Part shown: positions 24,511 to 37,757 of the stretch, in pieces
Numbering within the stretch: the first letter of the stretch is position 1
Layout: the number at the start of each line of letters is the position of its first letter
DNA from: Aspergillus flavus
Lineage: Eukaryota > Ascomycota > Eurotiomycetes > Eurotiales > Aspergillaceae
Direction: 5' to 3'
DNA length: 64,000 bases
Assembly: GCF_009017415.1 (NCBI RefSeq)
Contig: NC_092406.1
Location: 62,001 to 126,000, forward strand
The notes under the pieces: generated by a model
Seen by the model: only the letters and a program-made list of their open reading frames with translations
What the model was told of the DNA's origin: nothing
The model's database searches: none
Position numbers and translations under genes: made by a program

Positions 24511-25450
24511 TTGTCACTGTGGTGTTTAATCAGATATGGGAGAACTAGGCAATTTGAAATGTACAGTATTTGGAAATTGGAAGGGCAGTGTAAGCGATGT
24601 TATAAACTCATAGCTTGATCTAGAACCTGTGAGTCGGTGTCACTCTGAGATCATACGTATGTTACCTCCGTCTTGCCACGGTGACTCAATGTCCATGTCG
24701 CTTGTTCCAGAACAGCTCCCAAATTGGTTCTACTACATTTTATTTACGGGGATGATTATATCTGATGTCGTGCACATGACATAAGTGCTCCTTGCCCGGT
24801 AAGCCATCCGATTAGCCGTTCGGCCAATCCTCGGGAGATTCCGTATTAATCTCCAGAGGAGAATAACAACCGTGCCAAGATAGGTTTTCGATATCGAAAG
24901 CACACAGAAGAAATGTTCAGCGTGATTAAAGCTGACTTTGGGCGTCTTGGTTGGCAGGATTTATTTTTTGTGAATCGTATGGGTTGTGAGGTTGGATATA
25001 GATGATCGTGAGCGCCAGCGTTTCTTTCATGTAGCTCAGGTGCGGTCAAGACCTTTCATACTGTTACACTTGCACAGTTAAAAGTACAAATGGGCACTAT
25101 ATTCTATTACCGGTCGAGTGGGTTCATCTACATTCAATTCCAAATCGTTTGTTATACTCGCGAGGTTATTAAACTACCGCGGGCGCAGCATGAGAACCCA
25201 GGTTTCTGTACCCTCAGGGGAAATGCTAGCATTGTTTATACACCCTGCACTGGGGGGCAATGTTAGTGCGGCGTTGTTTTATAATGATTTGGCCTTTCCT
25301 ACAAGATAGCCTCAGAAATAGCGCGGCTATAATTATTATGCGACGCTATGAAGATGAGCATGTGCGAGTTCAGGCGTGGTACTAATATCTGGGTTCAACA
25401 AGGTCATTTTCTCTCCATCCTCCCTGCCTTACTTATTTCATGAACCCTTT
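24511..25450. other. gene-free stretch
   Basis: Upstream of the NmrA-like gene and downstream of the kinase gene, both minus strand. No supported coding sequence. Confidence 0.5.
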
Positions 25451-26780
25451 CTAAAGTGCATCTAACCAGGGGTGTCGTAAGAGGTCCTCCGCTGAAACCC
25501 GATCGGCGGGATTTATCTTCATCATCGCGTGCAGAAAGGAGGCAAACATATCCCTGAGCTCTTGGTCGAGGCCTGGCATGAAGGCTTCCGACGCCAGCCC
25601 AGGCCGATTCATTGGCGGCGCGTCCTTGATCCGACCATCGTCACCAAAGACGTCCCGAACCAGGTTTTGATCCCCTTTCGCCAGCAGCTCATTAGGAAGC
25701 GGCCCAAACAAGTCCACAATCTCCGCAAGGTGCTCTTTGAGCTCATAATGGCCGTCCGGCGGGACTGATCCGCTAAACATGCGAACCGCCTGAAAGATTT
25801 CCAGCACGACGGCCCCCAGGTTCCAGAAATCGGTGCTCGCGTCCCACGGCGCCTGGATCAGGACTTCCGGTGAACGGAGGGCAACGGGCTGAATCGTTTC
25901 GCTTAAATGCCGGTTCGCCCAGCTGGAGACGCCCCAGTCCCCCAGTGCAATGTCGAACTCGTCAACGCGCCTACTGTCGGCATCATTGAAGTAGTACTGG
26001 CGCAAGGGTGTTGAGGGCACGACGGAGTACTGTTCCTCAAACCGATCCTGTTGGGGAATCGCAACGTCGGTCAGATAACCGGATTCTATCAAGGAATGGT
26101 CCCTGAACTTGACAAAAATGTTATCTGGTTTGATATCTGATAGGTACTCGGGAACACATTAGCATAACGGTGGATGACCAAACATAAACTCCTGGACATC
26201 AAGCTCATACCAGTATGAATAACATTATGTTCGTGGGCAAAATCGAGAACCAGCAAAAGTTGGATGGTGAACCTCCGCATCACCGAGTTCGGAAGCCTGC
26301 TTTCAGCAAACCAGGCTCCGAAGCTCCGCAACGTCTCGCCCATCAGTTCAAAAACAAGGCAGACGTGCGTTCCATTAGGTCCACGATGCTCAAAGTCATC
26401 AAGCAGATGACAGACGTAGTCGTACCCTATCTGGTCACGGTCTCCGTCTCGGAGATGGGTCAGGATCTCTCGCTCAAAAATAGGTGAGTTCGTGCCCTCA
26501 TAGGAATCGGTACTAAGCACTTTGAGAGCTCGGAACTGATTTTCCAGCCCAGATCCGTGTATCTATGTCAGCTGTAATTTGTGTTCTTTGCTTCTGATTG
26601 GTCGACTCACTGTGCCGGCTCTAGGTCTCTAACCAGCCAGACTGTCGAATAGACACCGTATCCGATCTTGTTGAGTACTTTGTACCGGTCTTTAAACACA
26701 TCGCCGATGTACACTGGGTGAAATCCTTCCGGGCGATACACCTGCGTGCCTTCCTCGATATCAGTTGCCTCGCGTGGCAT
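25451..26780 (-). CDS. SRPK-like serine/arginine-type protein kinase, first splice doubtful
   Basis: The N-terminus from ATG 26780 reads YRPEGFHPVYIGDVFKDRYK with the glycine loop IGYGVYSTVWLV. Then come the VAIK-type lysine in FRALKVLSTD, the catalytic loop HTDIKPDNIFVKF (SRPK-type, Thr for Arg), GDWGVSSW in place of DFG, and RSPEVLIQAPWDASTDFWNLG. The C-terminus ADRVSAEDLLRHPWLDAL is typical. Fungal SRPK-like kinases commonly carry HTDIKPDN and DWG. Introns: one ending at 26563, and 26137-26210. The first junction does not close in frame with the best donor (GTGAGT at 26610): the upstream frame is off by one base. A weaker donor (GTTAGA, just after VWL) closes the frame but would remove VRDLEPA. 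So this is either an intact gene with an unusual splice or a one-base frameshift. Confidence 0.72.
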
Positions 26781-26972
26781 TTTGTAGATTGCTTTGTGTC
26801 TTTACTGGGCTTGGCCATGCTTGATAATTGATGTTTGACAGTGTAGGATTTATTTCATTATGGATTGGCCTGGGGGATTCCTGCTAGCCCGATGTGGAAA
26901 GGTACGTTACGATCCCGTGTCATGACAATACACATGGTACGGAAGGCCATCGCTAAATAAATATAAAACTAG

Positions 26973-28631
26973 TTATGCGGAAGCGTCCAAGATGATCTCC
27001 TTCACCTCCACCGTTTCTGATCTGATCCCCCACACCTCAATCATCCCACCAAACACCGCATGGGCCAGTTGATCAGCCGCAGTCGGACCCTTCAATTGCA
27101 GCACCAGCAAGCACCGTTTCCCTCGCACATCTCCCTTCAGGTCAACATTCCATAAAGGCAGCAACCATGCATTCGCCAGAAGGGGATCCTCCGCCACAGT
27201 AACCGTCCGGGAAGACACGATCCGCAACTCATCCAAGTCCTGGCGATAGTGACGGAAGAGGCTCATGGTCTGACTATCGGGCGGTTTGACGAGGAGATCG
27301 TTGGAGATGAACCTTTCGCCGGAGAAGTGAAAGGTTGGCTCCTTCTCTAGAGGCAGTTCTGGATCAGTATGCGATTCAACCAGGGAGAGACTGACAGGGA
27401 GCAAGGCGCCATCCACAACATCCGTCCACTGGAAGGGCCGTTGGATAGACCCCGTCGTTCGCTTTTCTTCGACTGGACACTCCAGAAACGGCAGGAAAAA
27501 CATCATCATTTGATACTTGTCCACGAGTGCGGAGAGAAACCGCTCTTAATTTCTTCCATGGGGAAGTCATAGCTGACTTCGATGTGCTCCAATTCCATTG
27601 CACCGATCAACGCCCAGCAGGAGTCCTGTTCCCAGCCATACTGTCGGCTGTTCTTCCCAGCGAGGATAGACAGAAGACTAAACGCGAAGTATCCGACCAG
27701 TCCCGAGCTAAAGTTCGGATCGATCGACGCAATCAAATGACCGACTCTGGTGCTTTCGGGGGCAGATGCCCGAACTGACCGGCCCTGGGTCTGGTAGTGT
27801 CCGAATCGTGACCTTCACTTTGGATGAAAAAGGCAGTCGCTAGATTATGGGCGAGGACGGAGACCGGGATTGACAGATCACGAATGATGGTCTCGCTGGA
27901 GTTGTAGAACTTGCTGTCAGAGAGGGTCATCCCATCCCGGTTGAGCAGACAAGTGCTCCCGAGAAGGACACCTTCCTGTAACGTCCAACCCGATTTCAAC
28001 CAGCGCTCGTCCGCCTGAGCTGCTTCAAGCCACCTCCCAGCCTTGCCAGTATAATCCTGAACGAGCGTGGGATCCCGGAAACCAGGCCGTGACATCTCGA
28101 GGAGCAGCAATTCTTTGAGAGCTGAATCCTCCTCCCAGGACGTCGAATGAAGCCAGACGATACTTTTGGCTGCGTTTTTGTAAATGTGCCTGGGAATGGT
28201 TAGCGTTTGTACGTCTGGTAAAGAGAGTCATTTCGTTGCACTCCAGGCAAGTAACTTGCTTACAATTGTTTCCCGATCTCCTCCCCTTTGGCCTTGAATA
28301 ATTCAGGGTCAAGCTGGTGCTTTAAACCTTGAGGAACGCACATCCAATCCCACCAGATATAGCGAGTTCCAATTTCCTCCATCACCTGTCTTGCCCTCGA
28401 CAAGGGGCATTTCGAAGTCGTGGGTACCGTCCAAACAACACCCTCGGGCGTATCCGATGCCGGCTTATCCCACCGCGCAATATAGCCCCAGGTATAGGAA
28501 GCCACGCCGTAACCTTCACGACCCAGGATCTCCCTTGAAATCTCAGTATATGGCTGGATTCTCTATTCTTGGAGGTCCAGAAGCCATCGTGGGGCCTTTG
28601 GGTCGTTGGGGGGTACGTTGATACTTGCCAT
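26973..28631 (-). pseudogene. HET-domain protein gene with stop and two frameshifts
   Basis: The minus strand encodes a heterokaryon-incompatibility (HET) protein. Visible are EGYGVASYTWGYIARWD, the second HET block RYIWWDWMCVPQG, a 74-base intron (28190-28263), NAAKSIVWLHS and the third block WLKSGWTLQEGVLLG, followed by a conserved C-terminal region (SGLVGYFAFSLLSILAG, DSCWALIGAMELE, FQWTDVVDGALLPV, GKRCLLVLQL). Three defects: an in-frame TAG at 28563-28565 between PRWLLDLQE and RIQPYTEIS, and one-base losses near 27739 and 27544 where the reading moves to the next frame. An intron starting at GTACCC near 28615 could skip the TAG, but not the two later breaks. HET proteins mediate allorecognition and cell death between incompatible strains; many alleles are inactive in nature. 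Confidence 0.72.
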
Positions 28632-29216
28632 GTTAAGGGTGACAGAGATCTGGGAGACGGTGAAAGTGGTTGTGAATGTGCCTAATGGAGGATTACGCTT
28701 GCTTTTATCATCGGCATTGTGGGGCAACAAGCACATTGACTTATAGTCGAGATAGGAAGAGGGGGGCAGTGTCTCCACCAGCTTCGTTCAACCATCTAGA
28801 GTCAACAAACTGGCAGGCTTAGCTGGAGTCGGTCACTCCCCGCTGCAGGTCTTTTCCCGATTCGTATGGAGGGGCCTTGAACAGTACGACGGTCAGAAGA
28901 ATTTAATGAGAGCGTGAAGGTGGCTGACTGGGAGCTGATGTCCCCCTGCATGAGATGTGCGCTCTCTCCAGCTCTGATATGTCGCGATCGGTCCTAGAAG
29001 GCACAGTCCATCACACAAGTCATAAGAAGCTTGGTTGCTTGAGGAATGAAGTTGTCTTGGGGCATTATTGGTTACGGCTACGAGGTTTACCAATGCATGG
29101 GAACGTTACAGAATCAAGGAAAAGCTCTAAATTCTTGCGGACTGGTTGATGAGTGTATTTGCTTCCCTGCTGTTAGCCAGGTCCGCTATCTATTGTAATC
29201 ATGGGCCATCAACTCC
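28632..29216. other. gene-free stretch
   Basis: Between the HET gene start and the 3' end of the giant gene, both minus strand. No supported gene. Confidence 0.5.
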
Positions 29217-32200
29217 TCAGGCTTTCTCGTCTGCAGCCTTGATTACTTTCAGCCCAATTTGTTCGTATAAGGCGTTGACATCTTGCCCGGGGGCCCATTG
29301 CACTTCAGCGTGGATTAGTTTACCCATCCAGCGGGCCTCAATCTTGAAGGTTAGTGGCTTGCGCTTGACGAATACATCGGTAGAAGCAGTAACAACAATG
29401 CGCTCCACGGCTGGGATGGCCTGCTTCAACACACGAATAGATTCTTGCGCTGCTTGCGTTGCCTGGTCGATACCTGTTTTAATCTCGTCAAGCTTTTTCT
29501 GAATCCACTGAATCTGAGCCGCGATACTTTCATGGTCTTGGAGCTTGGCCTTGTACGCATCCTCGAAGGGCCTCGTTTTGAGCTCGCCTTGCAACCTCTC
29601 GACCTCTTTTTGTAGCTTCGTCTCCTTCTCGGTAATGCGACCTTTGTTCTTCTTCAGCTCCTGGCGGGCGAGCTTGAGTTTCGTCTCGATCTTTTTGCTT
29701 TCCTCTTCGAGCTTCTGGATGCTGGCAATCTGGCGATCCAGTTCCCTTTTTTTATCGCGTGTCAGCGCCTCAAGTGCTTTGTAATGTTCACCATTGACAA
29801 AATATGCTAGGGCGTCGGCATGTTTCTGTATCTCCTCCCCAGCCTTGTTGAGCTCTTTCTCTATCTCGATCCATAAAGGATTGCAGAAGATGGCCTCTCC
29901 TACATGACGAGCCTCGGTTGCAATTGCTTTTTGTGCATGCACCCACTCTAGCTCAGCCTTTTGCTTGTTCGCAATGATGTTCTATGAGGAAGGTTTTGAT
30001 TAGCGATTCGTGACTGCTGCAACAAGAGGGCCTGTCTTACCCATTTCGTGGTCTCGCCCCAATACCAGAAGCCTTTCGCCCATGCATCGGCCGCGTTCTT
30101 CTCGCTCTTCTGGATCTCCCGCCACAAGTGGTCTTCCTGCGCTGTGAACAGACAATGGTGAGTATCATGTACTAGACGTCCATGGCATGAAGGGTATATA
30201 TATCATATCTACTTACCCACCCACGACGCCCAATCGGCGTCGGCCGCCTCTTTGCTCCTCAGGGCATCCCCGAAAGAGGCTTCTTTTTGGTTCTCCAGTT
30301 GCCGCCTTTTCGCCTTCCACTCTTCCTGTCTGTCGCGCTCTTCTTTTTCTTTGCGCTCGTACTCACGTTCCTTTTCACGGATCTTCTTATCGAATTCTAG
30401 CTCCTTCGCAGCTTTCTGGTTTTTCAACTTGTTGAGCTTGGTCTTGTTTTGGTCCTTCTCTGCCTCGGCGTCCGTCACTGCCTTCTCCAACTTCTCCAGC
30501 TCGTCTTCCAACCTCTTCCTCTCCAGGTTATCTTGATCGATCTTTGCCTCTCGCTTTCGTACCTCTTCGTCCACCTTCTCCTTCATAGCTTTCAGCTCGT
30601 TTGCCATTTTCTCGAGCTCCGATTGTTTCTCTTCCATCTGCTCCTGGAGCTTCCGCTCGGCATTTTCGATTGTTTCCGTGGCTAATTTCCCAATGTCACC
30701 AATGGTCTGGTTGATTGCATCAAAGATCGCCCCGAGTACATCGGGACGGATCTCTGCTTCGAAGTTCATCACAACTCCCTCCAATGACTTGGAATCGGGG
30801 ACCCTGGCGTTGGCCTTCAGATGGAGCATGATACTCTCGGTGAACTTGAGGGTGATGTCGGCGTCTAGGCGTCTCTCCTGCACATCCGCATCAATGAAGA
30901 TACTCAGCTCCAGAGCATGGAAACGGATCATCCCATCGATGAGGACTTTCTGCCTGTCGCCGGTCAATTCGATACCCATCGTCGCCCGCTCCTGCCCGGC
31001 CCTAGCGGCCCGAACTTCAAGCCCGCCGATGTTGAAATTATCGACGCCTCCATTGATCACAACCCCGTCATCACGGATCTGACCGTCAAAGTCGCCCTTC
31101 TTGCCGAAGAGTTCCACCATGCCTTTGACATGTATGCCCCGATCATAGTAGACGCCATGGACCTTTGCACCAGTGGACATATAGAAAGTGATGTCACGGA
31201 ACACGAGGAAGTCTTCTCCTCCGTTTACACTTTGCAGCGCCGCGATGTCCGTCATCTCCCCAGCCAGTTTAACAAGTTTAGATATGTTGAGTTCAGATAT
31301 GTGGAAGTAGATGACCTGTTCTTTTTTCACCCCTAAACTGAGGACTAGGTCAGCCGTCAAGGTGCTTCCAACGGCAACGCTTCCGGTGAGAGACAGTTCA
31401 CTGATTCATGTTAGTCCAATGATCGCGGACCGTTGGGATATTCACTTACTCAGGTCCCATAGCACAGACGGTGGCATATGTGATTCCCGCACCAAGACCT
31501 AGTTTTGATACCACAACCTTCTCGTTCAACTGAAATGGATTGATCCATTTATCATTTGGATTCATGTATCTATGGGGTATGTCAGTGTCAGAACATCTCT
31601 GGGCCTTGTTGGCTAGCAGAAGAACATACATAGCGGCCTTTGCTTCGGTAGCTGATCCTGTTATTGTGCCGGTAACTCTGATGGGCCTTTGGTCATCAAA
31701 CAAAAGGGTCAATGTGGCAGACAGCTCAAGTTCTCCCTTGGCAGGAAGGATGCTAGCGCCGAAATCCCCGAGTATGACATCGGGACGCACTCGAACCTAT
31801 GTATGCATCGTCAGAGAGGATGATTACTACCGAAATCCCGCGTGGTACTCCTCTTACCTGTAGGGTCTTGGGCAGGTTAATGGTGATCTCGAGGCCATTG
31901 GGGGTAAAGGCAATGATCAAGACCAGGCCGTCCATTGGCTTATTATTGTTAAGAAGATCGAGGGTGTCAAACTTCCGAATGGTCGCACACACTTGCACCC
32001 CTTTTCAAGCAGTCAGCTCAGACCTTAAAATCAACAGAGAATGCCATGGCGTACCTTTGCGGATAGGGTACTTGTAGGACTCGACTTTCTTGAGAACACC
32101 TGCATGCGCATCATCATCATCGGCTTCCTTCTTCTCCTTTTTTTTGTCGTCTTTCTTCTCCTTCTTGTCCTCCTTCTTGTCCTTCTTCTTGTCCTCCTTC

Positions 32201-35200
32201 TTGCCCTCCTTCTTCTTATCCATTATTTTCGAGTAGGCATCATCTATGTCGAATATCTTCTCAAGTTCAATCTTGGTGCCTTCTTCTGTCTTGTCTTCTT
32301 TCTTTTTCTTTTCTGTATCCTCTTTCTTTTCGTCCTTCTTTTCGTCCTTCTTATCGTCCTTCTTATCCTCTTCCTCTTCCGTTACCTCCCTGTCCTCGGA
32401 CGACGCGATCAGCGCAATATTGTCGAGTTGTAGATCAAAGTCGGTGCCTTTAAGGTCGGGGACCAATTGGGACAATGTAAAATTTCCGACACTGCCAAAG
32501 GCAAGCCAGTCGCGCTTCTCCTTGTCATTCTTCCGTGCCATATAGAAACCGACGGATACAGGGACTTCATGGATTTTCACAACCCCGAGAATTGCAAATT
32601 CACTCTCGCGTTTAGTCTTCTTCTCATTCTCACCCGGCTTTTCAACATTCTTGGTGTCACTCTTCTCCGGCTTGGAGTCTACACCAGCTTTAACAACTGC
32701 CGTCGTTTCATCCTGGTCGGGCTGGCCGCTTTTCCCTTTCTCACTCGAGGCATCGGTGATTGATTTGTTGTCATTCGTCTTGCTCTCCTCGATCTTCTTG
32801 TCCTTTTTGCTCCTCTTGAACCCGATGTAAATCTTCATCTGTGCCTGCTCAATGGTAACTTTGGTGTCAGGGATCTGGTAATCAGCAAGGCCGCCTGAAA
32901 TAGTCAATCCATCCCTAGTGAGCTCGAGTCGAGCGCGCGCACTAGATTTGCCGTTGAAAGTGACGTGGCCATCGAATAATAAAGACCCTTTCCAGGTTTG
33001 CTCTTTTTCGATGGTCTGGCGAGATATCCTGACGTGGATCTTTTTAAAGATAAGCTCATGGCCTTGAGCCTCCTCCTTTTCATCCTTCTTCTCTTCATCC
33101 TTCTTCTCGGCTTCCTTCTTGATCTCCTCCGCTGTCTTTTCTTTCTCTTCCTTTTTCTTCTCCTCTGGCACATGTTGACCCTGCATCTGGGCCTGGATCT
33201 TCTTAAAGTCGCTAAGGGAGACATCACCCAGTTCAGCATCTAGAAAGCTATCCGCTGTCCCGGCTGTCAGACCTCATGGAAAAAGTGACCTAGGGCTAGA
33301 GGCGACTTACCCTTGGAGATCTTGCCCTTGACCTTGAAACTCCCCCCACCGAGCTTGATATCGGCGGATAAGTTAAATTCCAGTGTTTTCTTGAAGTCCC
33401 CTTGCTCGAATGACGACTTGAGCTCGGCTTTTTTCAACTGCAACAGTCCAGTCAGTACAGGAAATTCCAATCGAGCTGCTGTTCTACTTACGGAGACATT
33501 CTTGACACCGTAGATATCTTTCCACTCGTCACAATAAATCGCTAATTTCCAAATTCTTTTATGTTTACCATCGGAATGCTTCTTGCCTTCGGCCTTCTTC
33601 GGCTTATCACCTGCCTCTGTCGATTTCTCTGAGGACATTTCCCCATCCTTAGCAAGCTCTACAGTGTCTTTACTTGCCTTGTTGGTATCACTGCTCGGTT
33701 CGTCTTTCTTCTCCAGCGCCTCAACCTTCTTCTCAGAGTCATTTTCCTTTCCTTCATTCTTCTCTTCGCCTTCATCTTCTTTTATTTCTTTTTTCTTCTC
33801 TTTTCCTTCTTCCTCTTTCTTCTTCCCCTTCTTCTCCTCCTTCTTCTCGTCCTTCTTCTCCTTTTCTACCTCAAAGTCTCTACCAATCCTAATATGTAAG
33901 TCCAATGGCGAGTTGGCGTGTGGGATCTTGATGAACGATACAGTTCCGAAGAAACCGAAACCATAATTATAGGACTTTTTCACCTTGTCCTTCTTATCCT
34001 TGCCATCTTTCTTGTCATCTTTCTCGTCGGCTTTGGATGGGCTCTTCTTCTCCTCACCCTTCTTGGAAGAATCGCCTTCCTCATGTTCGACATCTGCATC
34101 ATCCTGCTGCGGCCGACGAGGCTTAGGAAGATTGATTCAGACTGAGGGTGGAGTGAACACTGTACTTACCTGACTGTCGGTAGCGCTAGCTTCTGCCTGG
34201 GCTGAAGACACCTGCCTAATCGTGACTTCGGACCCGGGCTTATCGTCTTTGGTTGTCTTGGGCTCGTCCGTTGGACTTCCCTCGGTAGCGTCGCGAGACT
34301 GCTGTTCCTGTTCCTCGCTCTCATCGTCGCCCTTGTCATTTTTCTTCTTCGTTTCCTTCCCATCCTTTCCTTTGTCATTGTCTTTGGGTTTCTTACTCGC
34401 TGCCTTGGTGGCTGTAAGTTCCAGTCCGAGGGTTTTGAATTTCAGAATGTCCCATTCTTGGTTTCCAAAACCATCGAAATAACCTCGCAGGGCAAAATCT
34501 TCCACTTTCGGTCGCTTAGACCAGTCCCTAGTCTTGCCCAGGTCTGCACTGAGATGGATCTTCTTGGGTGTTCTTTTCTCACCAAACATCTTCTGCAATG
34601 CATCTGTGGCCCATTGCAGGCTACCACTGAGCGGGACATCCACCTCGAGACGCAGGCCAGGAGGGAAAAAGTGGCCGCTCTCCTCTTCACAGTACGTAAA
34701 CTCGAGGTTCTCGATGGGTAAGCTTTTAAGCTCTTCACTCTCGAGGAATGGGAGGATCTTCCCCAGCGGTTTACCCAACAATTTCAAACTCTTGGGGTTA
34801 ATCTTCACCTTCTCACGAGCTGGTTCCTTTTTCCCTTTGTCTTTCTTCTCCTCCTTGTCCTTCTTGTCACCTTTGCTCCCCGCCTCGTCTTCCTTTCCGG
34901 CTTTTTCTTCCTTGGGTGCGCTATCATTACTGTCAGCCTGAGCCTTCAGGGGGTCCTTACCTGCATCGCGGGCCTTTGGCCCGGCTTCTTCTTCGTCATT
35001 TTCATTCGATTGATCCTCCCCTTCCTCCGTATCTTCTTTCTTGCCTTCCTTCTTGGTTTCGCTTTTTTTCTTGTCTTCCTTGGTCTCGGGGCCTAAACGA
35101 GTGTAAGGGTGGGTCTTAGGTTTGTCGCTAGTGGCAGCCGTACCTTTAAATTTGTACAGTTTCCCTGTCAACCCTTTAATACCGAAAAGCTTTTCGATAT

Positions 35201-35951
35201 CCCCGGAAAGAACGTAGCTGTTCAGCTCAGACTTTGCGACTTTGCCTTCCTCGCCCTTGCCTTCCTCTTCTTTTGTCTCCTCCTCTCCCGTCTCCTCGTC
35301 CTTCGTCTCCTCCTTGCCTGACGCCTTGCCATCACTGGGCTTCGCCTTTGGTTCCTCCTTCACAGGCGCCTGTGTTCTCCGTTTGGCGGCGGTCTTTCCC
35401 AAGTTTACAAGGACAGAGGCAGCCGCGAGCTGCGAGAGGGTAGCGCTTGCGCTCGCCCTCTGCGACTCCCCCTCATCGTCTTCCTCATCTGGCAGAAGTA
35501 AAATCGGGATATTGGGGGCCGCACCCTCCTCGGGGTCTTTACCAACCACGGCCACCAGCTCCGCCTTCTCCTGTCCCACCCCCGTAATGGGCAACACCGG
35601 GAGATCACCATAACCACCAGTCGCATCTTTAGGGACGAGCAAAGTCAGATTCTTGACGACTGCGCCACCGATCGTGGTTTCGCGCAGGGATCCTGGCCCA
35701 GCGACGGCGGAGAGGGCAGTCTTGGCCATCGGTCCTCGAGCCATGACCGGTTCTTCATCGCTCTCGGAGTCCCCGTAGATAAGACCAGGAACGCCCTCGG
35801 GTACTTCCTCGGCATGGTCACGGAATTTCACCTGTGCATTGCGGAGGATCGAGTCCACGTATTTATCCAGCGGTTCGAACTCGACATTGTCCAGCTCTTG
35901 TTTGATCTCGCTCCCTGGGGCGAGATCGGAGGCTATAGCTTGGTCAGCCAT
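29217..35951 (-). CDS. 2,072-residue lysine/glutamate-rich modular protein, unknown function
   Basis: Ten exons (34170-35951, 33492-34121, 33311-33437, 32055-33254, 31858-32000, 31630-31796, 31450-31569, 30217-31400, 30041-30141, 29217-29981) sum to 6,219 nt with all joins GT-AG and in phase. No signal peptide or membrane helix is seen, so it is probably intracellular. The N-terminal 190 residues are acidic. About residues 190-1250 alternate beta-rich segments (for example LSADIKLGGGSFKVKGKIS, FALRGYFDGFGNQEWDILKF, FGFFGTVSFIKIPHANSPLD) with linkers made almost only of K, E and D. Residues about 1250-1610 are a continuous beta-rich domain (MGPDELSLTGSVAVGSTLT, VHGVYYDRGIHVKGMVELFG). The last about 460 residues are mostly coiled coil and end with a small globular piece (ALYEQIGLKVIKAADEKA). 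I do not recognise the family. Long conserved beta segments between disordered linkers suggest a scaffold or lipid-binding role, which is only a guess. Confidence 0.85.
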
Positions 35952-37740
35952 GGGGAGCGGCTATGGTAGAATACAAGATCTCTGGGATTGTGTTTCACCA
36001 GACACCCCGCTCTGCTTCCTAATCGCAAGGTAGAGGCAAAGACAAGGTCTGTGGGAGTGATGGGTCTTATGTCTGATTGACGGGCTGCCCCTCATCCTCG
36101 TCTACCGATGAAGTCCCCCCCCAACTACTCCGATATAGCGGTATGCACGACTTGAGCAGTCGGGCTACGACCCACCGAATCTGCTCCATCCTGCAGGTCT
36201 TGCGAGTCGCGATCGCCACGTCATGAACTCAAATTCCATCAAGCCAGCTACGTGTTTTGATCCGCTTCGAGAAGTGAAGCGGTAGCTGAGGATCTGGCAG
36301 TGCCCGATCTCTCTAGATCCGTCGACAATCGTGATTCATCCAGGTCGCTATGCATTGACTTCGCGGCAAACTTTCTGCTATCGCACCAATTATTTTTCAC
36401 TACAGATTAAGCGACCTGACCGCACAAATTCGACCCGAAGCGATGGGCGTCGGCAGAGTGAGCTGAATGGTGGGGAAGATCGACAGAAAGTCATCCCTTC
36501 TCTGGTTAAGTAGTGGATCCTACCAGACTACAGCTCGCTACCGCATCCGTGGGTGTCAATTGGATCCCAGCATCTTATCCTCCGTCCAAAGTGGACCCCA
36601 AGGTTGGCAGAAGTCTTCTCCGGATGCTTTGTACGGCTTTTGTCCAGCACGTCACAGCACATCATCATCTTACTGGGGTGCAATTCGAGAATGCAACAAT
36701 CTGCAAATCACTCGGTGTAACTCACTACAGTCGATTGACATGTCGGGTAGGCCGTAACGTACTGGACACATATAGGATACTGTTGCCAGTGGGTCATGTT
36801 CCACCACCCAGAATATATAGTTCCACACGATGATTGAGAGGTGCCTTTGCGGGTGGCATGATGGGTGTTGTTTTCAATCGGTTGCAGCCCTGATGTTGAT
36901 TCATCTGCATATTATGGAAGCAGTGTCGCGCTATTGCTATGAATTCGTCGTTAGTGGGAGTGGATGTGTTCCCCCAATCGAGGGTAATCCACTGCCCTAC
37001 TTTGAATCACTATCACCTCCAGCTGACGCAAGAATTAGTGAGATCCATCAGGGACATGGGACCTTATCCGTTCGCTCGATGAACCAGGTCGGGCACGGAG
37101 TTTTCCTTGTAGTCATGGTGGAAGAGGGGATTAGGCAAAGGGCTGACGTGACGTGCGTCGCAATATCACGAGGTGGATGTCGCATCGCCTGGTGCAGGCC
37201 TTGGAATGGACGTGGCAGATCGCTTGCCTCTATTCTTGGTTAGAGAGTAAGGCTAGAGGTGAGGATGGAGGAGTTCGTGCAATGTTATGATCAGGATACC
37301 TTCTGTACTTAGTGGTATCATCTCTGCATGATGGTCTTTTCTTTTCGAGTTGGGCCGTGAATGTGCGTTATAATCTTGTAATGGTCTTACTTGTTCTTGA
37401 TAGACTTGTTCTAATGCGAGAATGATTATTCTGTGCCTTTCCAGGCTGGTAGTATAATCCCCCCTAGAAAAATCGGCCAGGAGTGAGATCTTTCTCCCTA
37501 CATACTGGGATATATAAACGGAAATATTGAAACACCATGGCCACATGCGTAAGCCTAGGCTTTTCTCGACTTATCCGCAGACGGTTACTCCAACGACAGC
37601 GTTGACTCAATAACACGATCCTGGTTCATCCAGTCTCACCCAGGTGACACACAGGGCTGAGAAGAGCGAAATTTACATCAGATGAGAGAAACACCCCTAC
37701 TTTCTTCCTGAATTCCATTTTTATTCTTCCCTTTTATATA
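35952..37740. other. 1.8-kb intergenic region
   Basis: Divergent upstream region of the giant gene (minus) and the broken glycoprotein gene (plus). The longest open frame (36830-37243, 137 codons) has no recognisable motif, and I do not call it. A TATATA stretch at about 37735 precedes the glycoprotein gene. Confidence 0.45.
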
Positions 37741-37757
37741 GGCTATGCCGAAAGCCG

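Noticed and set aside
32041..32433. Plus-strand hydrophobic open frames (Leu/Phe/Ser-rich) across 29.5-35.6 kb
   Set aside because: They are antisense to the K/E-rich linkers of the giant gene; complements of AAG/GAG codons give CTT/CTC, which mimics membrane proteins.
36830..37243. Plus-strand open frame of 137 codons
   Set aside because: No signal peptide, domain or exon context; composition is not clearly coding.
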